64,000 bases of DNA from Rhododendron vialii (lineage: Eukaryota; Streptophyta; Magnoliopsida; Ericales; Ericaceae). The notes beneath the pieces were generated by a model, which saw only the letters and a program-made list of their open reading frames with translations, ran no database searches and had not been told where the DNA came from. The stretch is taken from assembly GCF_030253575.1 (NCBI RefSeq), contig NC_080561.1, forward strand, positions 6,399,001-6,463,000. Direction: 5' to 3'. Positions 45,052 to 58,974 of the stretch are shown here, in pieces. Made by a program: the position numbers and the translations under genes. Positions within the stretch are counted from its first letter, which is position 1, and every line of letters begins with the position of its first letter.

Positions 45052-46475
45052 GCAATCATGTTTTCACTCATCCATTGATCACCCATTCGGTTGCGCTAGT
45101 AATTCTTTACCTAATTCATAGTTGAAAACGCCCTCCAACACTAGCAGTTGCAACTCGTAAAGTTGATGCCAAAACTATAGCAATGTTCTATTTCCCACTA
45201 TTAGCTTCAGTTCTTTGATCTGCCAACCTAGCCTTGAAGCGTCAAGATTAGAGCTGTCCATCGGGCGGGTTTTTTCGGGGTCGGGTCGGGCCCGACCCGA
45301 CATTTGTCGGGTTGGAGAAACACCCACCCGCAACCGACCGAACTTCTGGTCGGGTTTCAGTCGGGTTTGTGGTCGGGTGGGTTTGGTCGGGTCGTCGGGT
45401 TGGGCCTTTTTGTGGGCCTATTATTTTTTGGGCCGTATTCATTTTTCTGGGCTATTTTTTCTCATTTCCTTAATTGTTTTGGGCCGTTAACCTCCTAATT
45501 TGCAAGTTTCATTGCAGGCCACAAGGCCCAATGTCCTTATTAACCTTTGGGCTTCCACCAAGCCATTTAAATTTACACATTCATCAACAACAAAAATTTA
45601 CCAAGCATCAACAAAAAAAATTTACACATTCATCAACAACAAAAATTTACCAAGCATCAGCAAAAAAAATTTACACATTTCCAAACTTCTAGTGCAGTCC
45701 ACTAGTCCAGACTTCCGGCTTCCACCAAGCCATATCAAAAAAAATTCATTAAGAACCCAAACACAACCAGTCAACCACATTTCCAGCAAGTGATTTTCAT
45801 TCTGCCTATTTTCCAGTCCACTACTACAGTACTACTACATTTGCAACAAGTGATTTCCAACAAGATTAAGAAACCAAACACAACCACATGTCAAAAAAAA
45901 AACAAACCAAACATGTCACAATGCGCACACAGCCACACATGACACACCAGTGACCAGCCTCCCTAGTCACTCCTCTCCCCTATTTTTTCAGCAACCATAC
46001 AAGTTATACAACCAGTCACAACATTTTCAGTCAACTACTGTCTACTAGGCAAGCAATTACAAGTCCAAAGTGATTAAAACTACAACTCCATAATAATTTA
46101 AAACAACCAAACACGCAAGTTCATAATAAAATAAACTAGTCCCGTAGTCCAATGTCCTCCAAAGTGCTCCCCAATCCCATGTAAACTGACCAAACCTGTT
46201 ACATAGAAAGAAAAATCATACAACCAAATTGAAAACTTCAAAGATTACAAAATAACATAATGTTAAATGTTTTACCAAGGTCCAATGTCCAAAGGTCCAT
46301 CACTCAATCCCTAAGAACTTGCGTTGCATCATCAATTGATTCAGTTTGTAAGAGTTCTGAAAAAAAAAACACTTAATTCAATACATTACTAAGAAAAACT
46401 AAATAGTAAGTACTAAGTAGACTAGATCAATTGAATTAAATTACCTCGTTCAAGATCTTCAACTTTATCCATGGA

Positions 46476-48221
46476 CTATCGAAGAGAGATTGAAACCATA
46501 CTTAAAAGCCAATTTTGGGTGCATACAAGAGTCTCGACCATTGACGGTGAGAGTGAACTTCGAAATGGATCAAGTACGCGACCATCCGTACTAAAGGCTG
46601 ATTCGGAAGCTACGGTAGACACAGGCATAGCTAATACATCACGCGCCATTTTTGACAAGATTGGATACTTGTTGGAATTGTTCTTCCACCATACCAAGAT
46701 ATCAAAATCTGGACTGTCCCTACGTTCGCACAAATCCCCAAAGTACTTGTCTACTTCCGAGGAACAAACACTAGAATACTCCTCCTCCAAGTAAGTGTCA
46801 AATTCGCTAGCTAAATTCAAGCGACGATCACAATCCTCATTCCCCTCCATTACTCTCGGCATTGAACTTGCACTAGGCACATTTTGTCTAACTTCACCCT
46901 CTTTTTCATAAAAATCATACAACTTGTTCAAAACATCCTTCACTTGTTTTTCCATTTTCTCACCCACTGCCTTTCCTTTGGATCTTGTATAGCAAAACTT
47001 CACCAACCTTAACTTATACCGGGGATCAAGTGCCACCGCCACGTAAAGTAACGGATTGAATTTCTCTACATTCCCCCAATATGTCTCAAATTTTCTTTTC
47101 ATTTCAATTGTCATCTTAGACATAAAAGAATCTCTGCTGAGGATTGATTCATCTATACGAGTTTCAACCTCAAACAACTCATGAAAGAACACATTGGATG
47201 TGACAAAAAGAGAAGCTGAAATTTTTTTGGTTGCATCATAAAAAAGTTTCAAGAATGTAACAAACAAGCCACACTTCTTCCAATCAAGCTTGTTTGGGAC
47301 AGTTGCTTGTCTTGGAGTTGGGACCATATGGCTATGGCTCCCACCTTGGTTACCCTCACCCTCCAATGACAAATCCTCATCGCCTTCTTTTATGCCTAAG
47401 AATTTTATGAAACTACTGTCTTCCTCCCCCATTCTTTGGAATGCCTTCTCAAACTTGATGGCTACTTCTAACATCAAATAAGTGGAATTCCATCGAGTAT
47501 ACACATCAAGACACACAGTTTGTTTCGATTTAATTTTCTCATTCTCCACACACTTCTTGAAAGTCTTCATTCTATGTGGAGAAGATCTCACATACCTCAC
47601 AACATCACGAACACGTAAAATAGATTCACTCATATCTTTCAGTCCCTCAACGACAATAAGATTCAAAATGTGTGCACAACATCGCATATGTATATATTCA
47701 TGCCCCAAAATATTCCTTTTCCAATCCATTGTTTTCCTTTTCAAGTACTCAATAGCTGTGGCGTTTGAACTTGCATTATCTACCGTCAGTGTAAAAATAC
47801 CATCAACATTCCACTCAATCAATAATGACTCAATTTTCTTGCCTATTGTAACTCCCTTATGATCTTCAATTTGACAAAAATTTAAGATTCTCTTTTGCAA
47901 CTTCCAATCATCATCAATGAAGTGTGCAGTGAGACACATATAGTTAAGGTTTTGAATTGATGTCCATGTATCAGTCGTGAGGCTAATCCTACGGCCCTTT
48001 AATAATTTTTTCAGTTTTTCCCTCTTGTAGTCTTTAATTGCAACCACCTCTCTAGTAATCGTTTGGCGAGAAGGGACTGGTGTGAACTTCGGTTGCATGA
48101 CCTTACAAAACTTTCTAAATCCAATCCCCTCAACGAACCTAAACGGTAGTTTATCAATAATCACCATTTCTGCAAGAGCTCTCTTATACTCTTTAAAGGA
48201 AAATACACTTGTCACAACGTC

Positions 48222-48260
<39 letters not shown>

Positions 48261-48699
48261 TTGACTTTGAATGAAAGGTTTGGTTGTCCATATTGGTCTC
48301 TAAGAGGATATAACGGGCAAACGGGAATGTGAGCTTTCAAATTACTAACGCCATGTTTTTTACTATCAGCCGCATATCTTTTCTTCCAATAGTTACACTC
48401 ACCCCATGTATCATCGCCCTCTACTATTTTTTCGAAGTGATCCCAGGCAGGAGATCAATATCGATCTTTTTTTGGGTTGGGGCCTTTAGGAGTTTGTGGT
48501 GGAAGCTTTCTTTTCTTGGTTTTTTTTCCCCCACTTGATTTACTTTATCTACCGTATCATCTTCAACATTGACAACATCGGCAAGGGTAGTCGCAGCAGA
48601 ATTAGGATTACCTTGAAGTTCAAGTTCTTCGATATCAACAACATCATCCTCAAGTTCCCCACCAGGATGGAAATCAAAAACTGGCTCCGGCTCCATCAC
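46476..48699 (-). CDS. hAT transposase (BED finger + RNase H-like + dimerisation), frame disrupted
   Basis: The C-terminal 580 codons (48221 to 46476) form one clean frame. It has the hAT catalytic core, with an LTTDTWTS first aspartate and TLTVDN second aspartate. The CAHILNLIV region and the dimerisation block WWKNN...YPILSKMARDVLAMPVSTVASESAFS follow, with the catalytic Glu in ASES. Upstream, 48424-48699 encodes an acidic N-terminus from Met at 48699 but stops just before the BED finger. The finger itself (WDHFEKI...ECNY, AADSKKHG...LKAHIPVC) is readable at about 48260-48445 in another frame, with Trp (48386-48388) where the second zinc-binding Cys is expected. A 36-base C run separates the finger from the core, which are one base out of frame across it. 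In this state it is probably non-autonomous, unless the C run is miscounted and the N-terminal shift is spliced or misread. Confidence 0.85.
48224..48259 (+). repeat. Poly-C homopolymer, 36 bases, inside the transposase gene
   Basis: A pure C run lies between the BED-finger segment and the catalytic core. The exact length determines whether the two parts share a frame. Homopolymers this long are poorly resolved by any sequencing chemistry. Confidence 0.9.
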
Positions 48700-49846
48700 C
48701 TACAACAAACAAGAGTGATGATCAGATGATTTTCAATTAGTTAAATTAAACCATGATAACATCAAACTAGACAATCAATAGTACGGAGTACAAGAAACTC
48801 CAACCACCAGTCAGTCAACAACCACAACATTGAAATCAAGAAAAAATTGACAAGTGAATATAATAACCAACTCAAGAAAATGGTGCGGAACAAGTTGAAA
48901 GAGTGCAAACCAATTGGTGGATGGCTGCTCGTATAGGGGCAAAAGATAAGGGAACTGAATTTAGCAAAGTGGGACAAGCATCCCACAAGTACAAGTTAAA
49001 TATATAGCTTTCATATGCTTGGAAAGATACAATTCTTTGAAAAGTGTATGCATTATACAAAGAACGGCGCTAGATGGAGTATAAAAAGGATAAAAATCCC
49101 CCAAGCATCAACAAATTAAAGAATGCATGAAAAGATAAGATCCATTCCATGCCTTCATGCTTTCCGGATTCACACATCCCCCATACCAGCAACTAAAGAT
49201 GATTCATTGATGCGACATCACCGAGCCATACCAAAAAATAACAAGATAACCCAACTAAAGATGGTTTCAGATAAGTCAATAACATTTAACTTGCAGCTAA
49301 TGTAACTCACACAACATTTAACTAATTGAAATATGCCAAGTTCATTTAACTTGCAGCTAATAAACAACATTTAACATTTAACTTGCAGCTAATAAACAAA
49401 AACCGAAGTGCTTCCCATTTGACATTTATAAAACTAAATCTTTTGGAACCCAAAGATTGAGCTAATTGTTTTCAGGTTTAGCCGTTTAGATATACCTGAA
49501 ATGAATACTCTAACATCTAATATATTGCACTAATATGGACAATTACTATGGCAAATTGTGAACTCAATAGGCATTATAAAATGCAATACAATAAATCAAC
49601 CATATACAAACGTGAGCACACGATATTCCCCTCAACACATCAGTACATCACAGATTCACAGTTGTCCCTCCACAAGAACACACACACACACACAGAGACG
49701 AGTTCTCTCTGATTAGAGATGAACTCCATCAAAATCTAGCAACAAATTACAAAACTAACAGTTAAAAAATGAACTCCATCAATCACCAGTCCACCGCCGC
49801 CGCCGCCGCCGCCGCCGTGCCGCCACTCACTTCCAAAGACTGTGAG

Positions 49847-49882
<36 letters not shown>

Positions 49883-50046
49883 ACCAGATTTAGGTGTCGA
49901 TCGGCTGCAATCGGCTACGAACGAGAACGAGAGATTGGTCCACCGAGAATCTGGAGATCTAGAAATTCAAAACTAAAAGTTAAAAAATTAAATCATAATG
50001 AAATCATCAAAACTATGGAGAATCGGAGATCGGAGACTGACGTGAG

Positions 50047-50090
<44 letters not shown>

Positions 50091-50570
50091 GTACCACGGT
50101 AGTGGTAGAGTTAGCCGTTGACCGTTGTCGATCGACTCGATCGGCTGTGTCGCTGCGAGATCGAGAGGAGAGTGGATGTGGAGACTGGAGAGTAGGAGAG
50201 GTCCGAGCGGAGAGGACTGGCCGGAGATTTGGTCGCCGGTCAGAGAGACTGAGAGAGTGGGGTGGGGGCCGTCCGTGGTGGGGCTGGGTGTGGGTAGGGT
50301 GGGGTGGAAATCGGTGGAGAGCAAGAGGAGAGGAGACTGAGAACCCTAAAATGAAAGAGATGGATTTTTTTTTTCTTTTATACTCTGTTAAATTTGATCG
50401 GGTCGGGTGACCCGAAACTTAATATATGCAACCCGAAACCCGACTGACAAACTGTCGGGTCTAACTAAGCCAACCCGAACCCGACCGACTGTCTCAGTTT
50501 AAACCGTCCGAGGCTGAATTTTCGGGTCGGGTCGGGTCAGGTGGGTTTTTTGGACAGCCCTAGTCAAGAT

Positions 50571-52550
50571 CGTTTGTATAGACAGACTTTTTGGGTGCTA
50601 AGATTTGTGAAAGGAGAATTAGGAATGCAAAAATAAACTTATTTTTGTTTTTCCTTTTTATTCTTCCTAAATTGTAACTACCATTAATTTGCTATGTGAT
50701 TGAACTTTTAAAGTGGGTTCCTCATTGGATTTTGATTGTAATTTTTTACTTATTAGATTCCTCTTGTCATGACGAAGTAATAATTCACAAAAAATAGACG
50801 AAAAACTAACAATTGCAATTTTTTTTAAATAAGAACCAAAAAAAAAAAGAAAAGCCATTTAGCTTATTAGCTAGGCCAAACAACACCTTATTGTTTTGTG
50901 GAGATTTGGCCAATACAACAACTTTGACATCTTTTATTACATTGAGCAACCCACTTTAAAAGTTCAAGAAAATTACCTTGATTACTTGAAAGTTTAGACT
51001 TGTCATGTCCATGAAATGCAAGTCCTTTATTGAGTATACAATCACCTGATGCATTCAACCGCATTTGATAATGAATCCTACCTCCTCATGATTGCTTCAA
51101 ATCACTCGTCTCATTGTATTGCTTTTTGTTTAGCAAATCTTCACATTTCCTCCACGCTTGAGAGGCCCTCGATATGAATTTTTAGTCTCTCTTTCTTTTT
51201 GCAAATTCGAAAAGCCATCACCAACGAAGATTCACCTCCCGCTTGGTCTCCAATATTTGGCTTGGAAAGATAGCAATAAAGACAAAAAGCGGCATCTTTT
51301 GCAATAATACATTCTAACTAACTAGGGAATTCCCAAGAGAAAGCCGGATTAAAACGTCGCAACTTTTTCCCCGAATGTTTTTCTCAGGAATTAAGTCACG
51401 GCCGGTTACGAGTTGGCAAGGACCTTTCTGTAGGAACTGGGGGGCGTGCTGCAATCCCTTGGACACCACAGGGCCAACATATCCCCTTACTGTGCCGTTT
51501 TGAGCACAAATTTAATTTAGGCCTAATTTGGCTTGGTAAGCCACTTGTTTTTTTTTTTTTTTTTTTGTCTTTATTTAAAACAATTTTGCCTTTCTTAGTT
51601 TGTGTCAAATTTTTTGTAATTATTGATTCTTCTCGGCGAAAGGATTCGAAAAAGTAAAAATTATAATTCAAACTCAAAATTTAAAAAAAAATACAAAAAA
51701 AAACTAAAAAGACAAAAAATAAACTAAAAATTGGAATGCCGGTTTTGTGAGTAGCATTTTTGTACTACTAGTCTACCACAACAGAAGTCAACCCCCATTT
51801 TCCAAACACACACAAGTCAACCCAAATACATGGGTCACCACTAACCAGCCACCATGTAGGTGATGGAAAAAAAGGAAACATGTTCCTGGTGAGTTCGGCT
51901 CCTCTCCGATCATTGGAGAGAACACTCTTTCTAATCTCAAATCGTAAATTTTCTTTTGCAATCTCATGTTAATAATCGAGACAGTTTAGTTTGTCATATT
52001 GTTCGTTGAGAACATTAAGTATATATACCAAAATCAAGATTATTGGATATCATTTGATATGATTTTGAAACATATTATTTTGCAAAAAAAAAAAGAAAGA
52101 TTGTAACATTGAAACAAAATCCATTTCTATTTTTTCTTTGATATATACATGCGTTCCGAAATCATATCAAACGATAATCGATCAAACTTATCTTTGACTT
52201 GCTCGATTCTCTTAGTGAATAAAAAAAAATACCAACGGACCCAATTATTAAAGCGGGACCGATAAAGTTTTTCCCAGGCCGAAACCGGAGACAACTTCTC
52301 TCCAATCCATTTAGTGGGATCGGATCGGAGAGCGGCTGAACTCGCTAGCGGGTACCAGTAGCACGGAATAATTAAAGAGGTTGTCTTTTTCACAGAGGTT
52401 CCGTGAACAAACCTGTTTCACGGAGCGGCACGATCACAGCCGTCCATTCGCGCAATTAATGATTGAGATTCGTTTTCAATTTGCGCAAGAATTGATTTTC
52501 AATCCGAACTGTCCAAAAACACTTTGAACTGTCGTGATTAGGCCCGTAAA
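50571..52550. other. Intergenic between hAT and MSL gene
   Basis: An AT-rich region with several A- or T-runs (e.g. 51548-51565). A partial foldback at about 52390-52550 (CACGATCACAGCCGTCCATTCGCGCAA facing TTGCGCAAG...CTGTCGTGATTAG) is related to the elements at 28780 and 31955. No gene was recognised; short open frames have no resemblance to known families. Confidence 0.4.
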
Positions 52551-52558
52551 AAAGTTTT

Positions 52559-52575
52559 TCTATATCTATAATAAA
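52559..52575 (+). promoter_or_regulatory. TATA region of the MSL gene
   Basis: CTATATCTATAATAAAAACC is about 290 bp before the ATG at 52862 and is the best TATA-like candidate. A CT/CCCC-rich leader follows. This is inferred from position only. Confidence 0.4.
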
Positions 52576-52861
52576 AACCCCAGCCCTTGTCCCTTTCTGT
52601 TCCCGACCACATTAAATTCTCACACACGTAGTCATAAAGTCTGCATAACGGCGGACGCCAATATCGCCGGAGCTGTCCACCTGTTCTCTCTCCCCCTCCA
52701 TTCTCCACCACCATTTTTCCTCCCCACAATATCGCCGGATTCTGAAGCTATCTTCGTACCCACGTTTTCTAATCATAGGATTTTGTTCCCATAACAGAAA
52801 CAAACATTCTACCTTCGAATCTTTCCTTAAAAAACCTTTTTTCCCCATTGTTAAAGAACCA

Positions 52862-55800
52862 ATGGACTTTCCTTCCTCGATCAAGAAATCATTCAAGTCC
52901 CACGGCTCCTACAAGCACATGCGCAAGATCTCCGCCGCCGGCGACGACGATATATACCACGAGGAACGCCCCATTCTCTCCGACCACCGCCACGTCGTGG
53001 ACCATCACCGTCATCCTCGCAGCGACATGAACGACCGCCGCGAGGTCATCGTCAAGATCGACGGCTGCGTCGACAACGACGCCGTCGTTGGTAACAAGAC
53101 GTGGCCGCCGGAAACCCATTACGAGTACCGGAATAAAAAAGACAGCGGCGGCGAGAAGGTGGCGGGCGACGGCAGCGGCGGCGAGAGTTTTTATTTTCAT
53201 CCGGGGACGGAGGTGGATATTGAGGATCCGGCTTCGACGCTGGTCGGACGGTTTCTGGTTAATCAGAGAGAGCACGGCCAAGAACTATTTGACGTAGATA
53301 CTAAGGGAATAGAGATGAGCGAGAAAACCCATAACAACACGCGCAAGTCGCCTCCGCAGGCCGAGAGTCCGGTTCATAGCCACCGCGTTACGGCCTCGAG
53401 AGAGGTCAAGGTTTCGTTTCAAGCTCCGTCGATAAATGCGTTCGACGTCCAACCCGAAAGGTCATCGGATGATGATGAGGAGGAAGAGGATGAAATAGAC
53501 AAAGGCGACGACAAAACGGGTTCCCAGCAACAGTTTCACAACCGCCACCGGTCGCCGAGTTTTTCCTCCGCGGCCGATAACGGTGGCGGAGAGGTACTGA
53601 GGTGCACTTCTTTCCAAATGAGGCAGACCATGTTGAGGACGAAAACCAAGTCCAGGTTGGCCGACCCACCGCAGGATCCTAGATCCGGACGGGTTCCCAG
53701 GTCGGGCCAGTTGAGATCCGGGATTCTCGGAAGGGGTTCGGCCATGTTGGGAAAACCATCAGAGGGAGACGAAGACGACGACCCGTTATTCGACGAAGAT
53801 CTCCCGGAGGATTTAACCAAGTCCAACGTCAATGCGCTCACTATACTCCAATGGGTCAGTCTAGTTCTGATTGTGGCAGCTCTGATCACTACCCTTGTGA
53901 TACCGGCTTGGAGGGCGAAGGAAGAGAGAGGCCTCCAATGGTGGAAATGGGAGGTCTTGATACTTGTTCTGATCTGTGGAAGATTGGTTTCTGGTTGGGG
54001 GATCAGAATCATTGTCTTCTTCATCGAGCGCAATTTCCTTTTGCGCAAGAGGGTTTTGTATTTCGTGTATGGAGTGAGGAAGCCGGTGCAGAACTGCATC
54101 TGGCTGGGCTTGGTTCTGATCGCATGGCATTACCTGTTTGATAAAAGGGTTGAGGCAGAGACCAACAACAGGTTTCTCAAACTGGTGAACAAGTTCTTGT
54201 GGTGTTTGCTTGTGGGAGCTTTGGTGTGGCTGGTGAAAACCTTGATGGTTAAGGTCCTCGCGTCTTCTTTCCACGTGAGCACGTTCTTTGATCGAATCCA
54301 GGAGTCGCTGTTCAACCAATACGTGATAGAAACGCTCTCCGGTCCGCCTCTGATTGAGATACAAACGATCAAGGAAGACGAGGAGAGGACGATGGCGGAG
54401 GTCCAGAAGCTTCAGAATGCAGGAGCAATGATGCCTCCGGATCTGAGGGCCACAGCATTTGCGAAGAGCGGGAGGGTGGTGGGGAGTACATTCCAGAAAC
54501 CGCAGAAGACGTTGAGCAAGAAGTTTTCGAGAGCCCATTCGAAAAGACCTGATGAGGGGATACCAATTGACCATTTGCATAAGATGAATCCTCAGAATGT
54601 ATCTGCTTGGAATATGAAGAGGCTGGTGAAAATAGTTCGGCACGGGGTACTGTCTACCCTGGATGAGCAGATATTGGATTCAACTAATGGTGATGAGTCT
54701 GCCACTCAGATTAGGAGCGAATTCGAAGCAAAAGTTGCTGCAAGGAAGATCTTCCAAAATGTTGCTAGGAGGGGGACCAAGTATGCCTTTATTTCTGCTA
54801 CCATTATCATTTTCTTCTGTCGTTCATTCATCTGCTTTTCAGTCATTGAGTTCCACTACAACGCGCAAAACCTTGCCAGCCCTTGAAATATGAGCAACAA
54901 AACCTGTCCATAACGGGAGGGGACTTACTTTCAAACAGGTGTTGCATGGCTGTTTTTCTAGAATCTTTGCTACCTCGCGAGATTGAGAACAGAACAGTTA
55001 AACGTGACATCCACGCTGCAATTTTTTCCAGAAAATTGCTGGTTCATTTTTTTCTTTGGTTGAACTCAAATGAAAGAGCATAGTCCACAACTTATAAACA
55101 GCTAGACCAAACAATATTTTACAACTTAGTTTAATTTTTTAAAGCTAATATTATAAGGTCTTGTTGATTCCCTAACTGAAGTAACAAATTGGATTACATA
55201 TCTGGTGAGATCACATGATCATTTACGTATAAGAAATAGAAATAGTTTATGAATAGGATTCGTAGATGCAAAATGGGATAAAAGTTCAGAAAAAAGTGTA
55301 AGTTTAAAAAAAAATAAAAAAAACTCCGTATATATTTTGAAAAAGTGAAGAATAATGTATTGTGAGAGAATGATCTGTCTCGTAAAACGAAAGATAAATA
55401 CTTTTAAAATAAGAACCGTAACAAAACGGGCCTTAAATTTAAAGAAAAAGTGTCTAATGGGGTTGCTCCTCATGAAATGAACTGCTGGCATGGGTGCTTA
55501 AGAATGGTTTTTCAAAGATTCTACTCTTTCTCATTGCAATTTCAATACAGATTTCATCGCGAAGTCATCATTTATTGGAGATGCTGATCATCTGATATGT
55601 TTTGATGTGGTTCTGTCGTAGTGCAGAACGTGTTCCATGAAGTATCTTGAATGATTTTTTTGCTGGCAGGTTCATCCATCTGGAAGACCTTATGCGTTTC
55701 ATGCGAGAAGACGAGGCCATGAAGACCATCGCTCTCATGGGAGGTTCACATGATAGTGAAAAAATAAGCAAATCTCTCCTAAAGAACTGGGTGGTAAGAA

Positions 55801-57650
55801 CTGGAAAACACAGTTTTCGTAACAAGGACAATTATCATCATTGTCAGTAGTCTCCACGCATCTTCTGAGTTTGTAGTCATCGCGTGAGTACTTAATCTGT
55901 TGCGTGTGATTCGTTTAGGTTAATGCTTTTAGAGAACGAAGAGCCCTAGCCCTGACACTAAACGACACAAAAACAGCAGTCAACAAGCTCCATCAGATGG
56001 TGAATGTACTAGTCAGCATCGTTATAGTGATTGCTTGCCTCCTCATACTAGGAATTGCAACCAGCAAATTTCTGCTCTTCCTCAGCTCTCAGATTGTCGT
56101 GGTGGCATTTGTTTTTGGAAACACTTGCAAGACGGTATTTGAAGCCATCGTCTTCTTGTTTGTGATGCATCCATTTGATGTAGGCGATCGGTGTGAGATT
56201 GATGGAGTTCAGGTATGAAAAATCATCTCTGTTCGGTTTCAACTTTTGGTGTGTTTTTGTGCGTAGCTAATCATTCGACATAACTTTTCAGATGATTGTC
56301 GAAGAGATGAATATCTTAACTACCATTTTTCTGAGATTTGACAACCAGAAGATTAGTTACCCGAATAGTACTCTTTCTACGAAGCCTATCGGTAACTACT
56401 ATCGAAGTCCAGATATGGGTGATTCGATTGAGTTCTCCGTCCACATTGCAACCCCAGCAGAGAAGATTGCTATCATGAGGCAAAGAATAACAAGGTACAA
56501 AATGACACTTTCTCGCTTCCTCCCCCTCTCCTTCCCCCTTTTAGCATTTTCTCTTAGCATAACGATTTCTGCTACCGCGAAAGGGCAAAATTTTCACTTG
56601 ATGACATCGGCTGATGTGCAATTACAAAGATGATTTTGATTTGGACAGACGATGAAGAATCACATTGAATCTCACAGAACACAAGAGAAACTAATGAAAT
56701 ACGTGGTTTGACAATGCGCTTAGAATGCCCACAACGGAGAGGGAAAACAAATTCGACAAAGATTACGATGTTTATATACGGTTACAGATCTTCCAATGTT
56801 TCTCTCTTTTAGAAACCAAATTCCAAAAAATTAATAAGTTCCTCCAAAACATGAGGCTGGGGGCGCTCTGCACAGACAGTAACTCTAGAGTACATCAGAA
56901 TACAGGACACCTCACAACAAAGGACTAAATGGGTAAAACAAATGTGTGCCATGAATTGGAGCTTTTGCTCTGGTCATGTCTAAACACAGAGTCAGCCATG
57001 AGAAGCTTGTGTTGCAGACGCTTTAGGCCTCCCCAAATTTTTGGATTTCAGGGGCTCCTCCTACTTTTTTACCCCTTATAATAGTCCAACAAAAGTTCTC
57101 GTTTTTAATTTTCGCTTTAAGCCCCTGAAAAGTCACGATCAACTAACATGTGGACTTATTAAGACAATGTGAATTTCATAGAGAGAACAGGAGCATAGAA
57201 CAATGCTTACAATACTGGAAGTCTGGAATGGCCATGATGTTCTAAATTGAGGCTAAGCAACCTTTGGAACATGCACTACTTCCATGACAATTCCCTTGAG
57301 ATTGAGAGTTAAATTTCTATAAATGCGAGATTGATCGTTTGTTATGCTGCCATTGCAGTTACATTGAGAGCAAGAAGGACCACTGGTACACTTCCCCAAC
57401 GGTCATACTAATGAACTTCGAGGAGTTAAACATGCTGAAGATGGCAGTATGGATGAGACACAAAATAAACCACCAAGACATGGGGGAGAAGTGGTTAAGG
57501 AGGGCACAAGTGGTAGAAGAGATGGTTAAGATTTTCAGAGAGCTCGATATTGAGTACCGCTTGTTTCCCCTGGACATCAACATTCGCAGCATGCCCAATA
57601 CTCCAAACTCCACCCGGATGCCTACTACCTGGCATGCCTCCAATAAATGA
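52862..57650 (+). CDS. MSL6-like: Mechanosensitive channel of small conductance-like protein (MSL6/8-like)
   Basis: Five exons: 52862-54780, 55670-55793, 55919-56212, 56292-56494, 57359-57650. GT-AG borders hold throughout, and they total 2832 nt, 943 aa plus stop. It is a plant plasma-membrane MscS-family channel that opens under membrane tension. The long hydrophilic N-terminus (residues 1-320) has the family's DRREVIVKID and SGRVPRSGQ words and acidic stretches. Six membrane segments lie at about residues 325-348, 360-388, 408-427, 443-465, 707-738 and 740-760. The conserved FIERNFLLRKRVLYFVYGVRK loop, SSFH..TFFDRIQESLF and the pore-lining last helix leading into HPFDVGDRCEIDG are all present. 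The cytosolic MscS domain ends ELDIEYRLFPLDIN. The ATG chosen is the first in the open frame and precedes the conserved start by about 56 residues; a downstream Met (about residue 56) is an alternative. It resembles the Arabidopsis MSL4-10 group, nearest MSL6/8 by motif. Confidence 0.95.
55300..55440. repeat. Small MITE family member in MSL intron 1
   Basis: Contains GTATTGTGAGAGAATGATCTGTCTCGTAAA and AAATAAGAACCGTAACAAAACGGG, the reverse of the family at 16765, 20636 and 26907. It sits within the 889-bp first intron of the channel gene. Confidence 0.55.
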
Positions 57651-58970
57651 GCAAAAGACTTCGAGAGTAAAATTTTCACCATTTGTCTTCAACCTTTTGA
57701 ATTGTGCTAGTTTTTGTTTAGTGCACCAAAGGAGCAAATCATTTTTTGCAGGTGCAGCCCCCCCCGGGAAGAGGTTCGTCTTCTCATCGGAAGGGCTGAG
57801 CGGAATTAACCGGGCAATGGATTTCCATGCCCAAGTTTTGTGACAGAGTTTCGTTTACTACTTCTCTTGCGGGCGGAATTATATCATTTTGATCTCTTTA
57901 TTACTGGTTGAATTTTGTTCAATATTCAGTTCATGATTTGCTGAACTTACTGATACGAAAGTGTATACACACGGAAAGAGACTTCACACATGCAGAAATA
58001 TAGTGAAACCTCACTGGAATTGATGTTTTTTGAAACATCCCAAGGAATGATGTATTATTGATGAAGCTTTTTAATGATGGGAAAAGAAAAAAGGCCTTGG
58101 CAGTAACTTGTGAAGCACACAGTACACTTGTATCAACCTATTGGTGCTATTGATTTGGCCAGAAATTAATGGAAAAGGATTAGTGAAAGAGAATCACTCC
58201 AGATTTCGCTTTATGAATTAGGTGATGAGTGGGTTGGGGAGATTGTGATTAGACTGGTGAAGGTTCATAGTTCATACCTATGGGCTATATTGATGGGTTG
58301 AGTTGGGTTGGATGAAAGTTAACGTTGTTGAGTTCGTGAAGTTTGACGCAAACTTTGTTTGCCACTTCATTAACTGTCGTGGTTCAACCCAAACACGGTT
58401 ATAACGATAATTAGTGATGTATAAATTTGTGTCTAAGGACCAATAGACCGATGTAATTGCGTTGTTTTTGTGTGTTCTTACTTTCAATTTTTTTTTATCG
58501 TCAAAAGAAAATTTCATTACCACGAGGATAAAAAAGGAAATCACATACAATATGAAAATAAGAACATCAAAAGATTCCCAAAGAGTTCAAAGACTCTTTT
58601 AGTGCCGCTACAATGCTTACATTTTGCATGGACGTCTATCTCCCGGCACTACTTGATCGAATGCTCCACATAAAAAACACTATAATCGATGGATTTGTCG
58701 AACCAAACTTGTGTTTGTATTCTCTCAAATAAAAAATCCATGACTCAATATAAATATTATAAAATCAACCACTTGAAAATGAAGGATGCTATATATACAG
58801 TCATAGACCAACCTGAAGAGAAACTTTATCAACTTAAAAAATTATTCGTTGCCCAGGGCACCGGACCCGTTTCCTGACACACATTAGCATGGGGTTGAAG
58901 AGACACCTAGGGCACCGAATAATCTCCCGGGAGCTCTGGATGGTCAACCATCTTTAATAATTTCTTTCTT
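57651..58970. other. Downstream of MSL; possible alternative last exon, otherwise empty
   Basis: A strong acceptor-like TTTTTTGCAG at 57741-57751 is followed by an open segment ending at 57843 (GKRFVFSSEGLSG...). It could be an alternative 3' exon or 3' UTR of MSL, but it does not resemble the family C-terminus. The rest (57850-58970) holds no recognisable gene. Confidence 0.35.
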
Positions 58971-58974
58971 GTTT

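Larger units (their letters stand above)
45249..50562 (-). mobile_element. Full-length hAT (Ac-like) transposon, 5.3 kb
   Basis: The inverted ends TAGAGCTGTCCA and TGGACAGCCCTA are followed by subterminal CGGGTCGGG repeats on both sides. A perfect 8-bp target duplication GTCAAGAT flanks it (45241-45248 and 50563-50570). Both the ends and the 8-bp duplication are hAT hallmarks. The transposase is encoded on the minus strand. The right portion (48.7-50.5 kb) would be the 5' leader. It contains a (CCG)n run near 49795-49815 and two (GA)n runs at about 49850-49880 and 50048-50088. The perfect target duplication suggests a recent insertion, although the coding region carries defects. Confidence 0.92.

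Noticed and set aside
49769-50410. 213-codon Arg/Glu-rich frame
   Set aside because: Made largely of GA and CCG simple repeats in the hAT leader.
53861-54643. 260-codon reverse-strand frame
   Set aside because: Antisense shadow of MSL exon 1.
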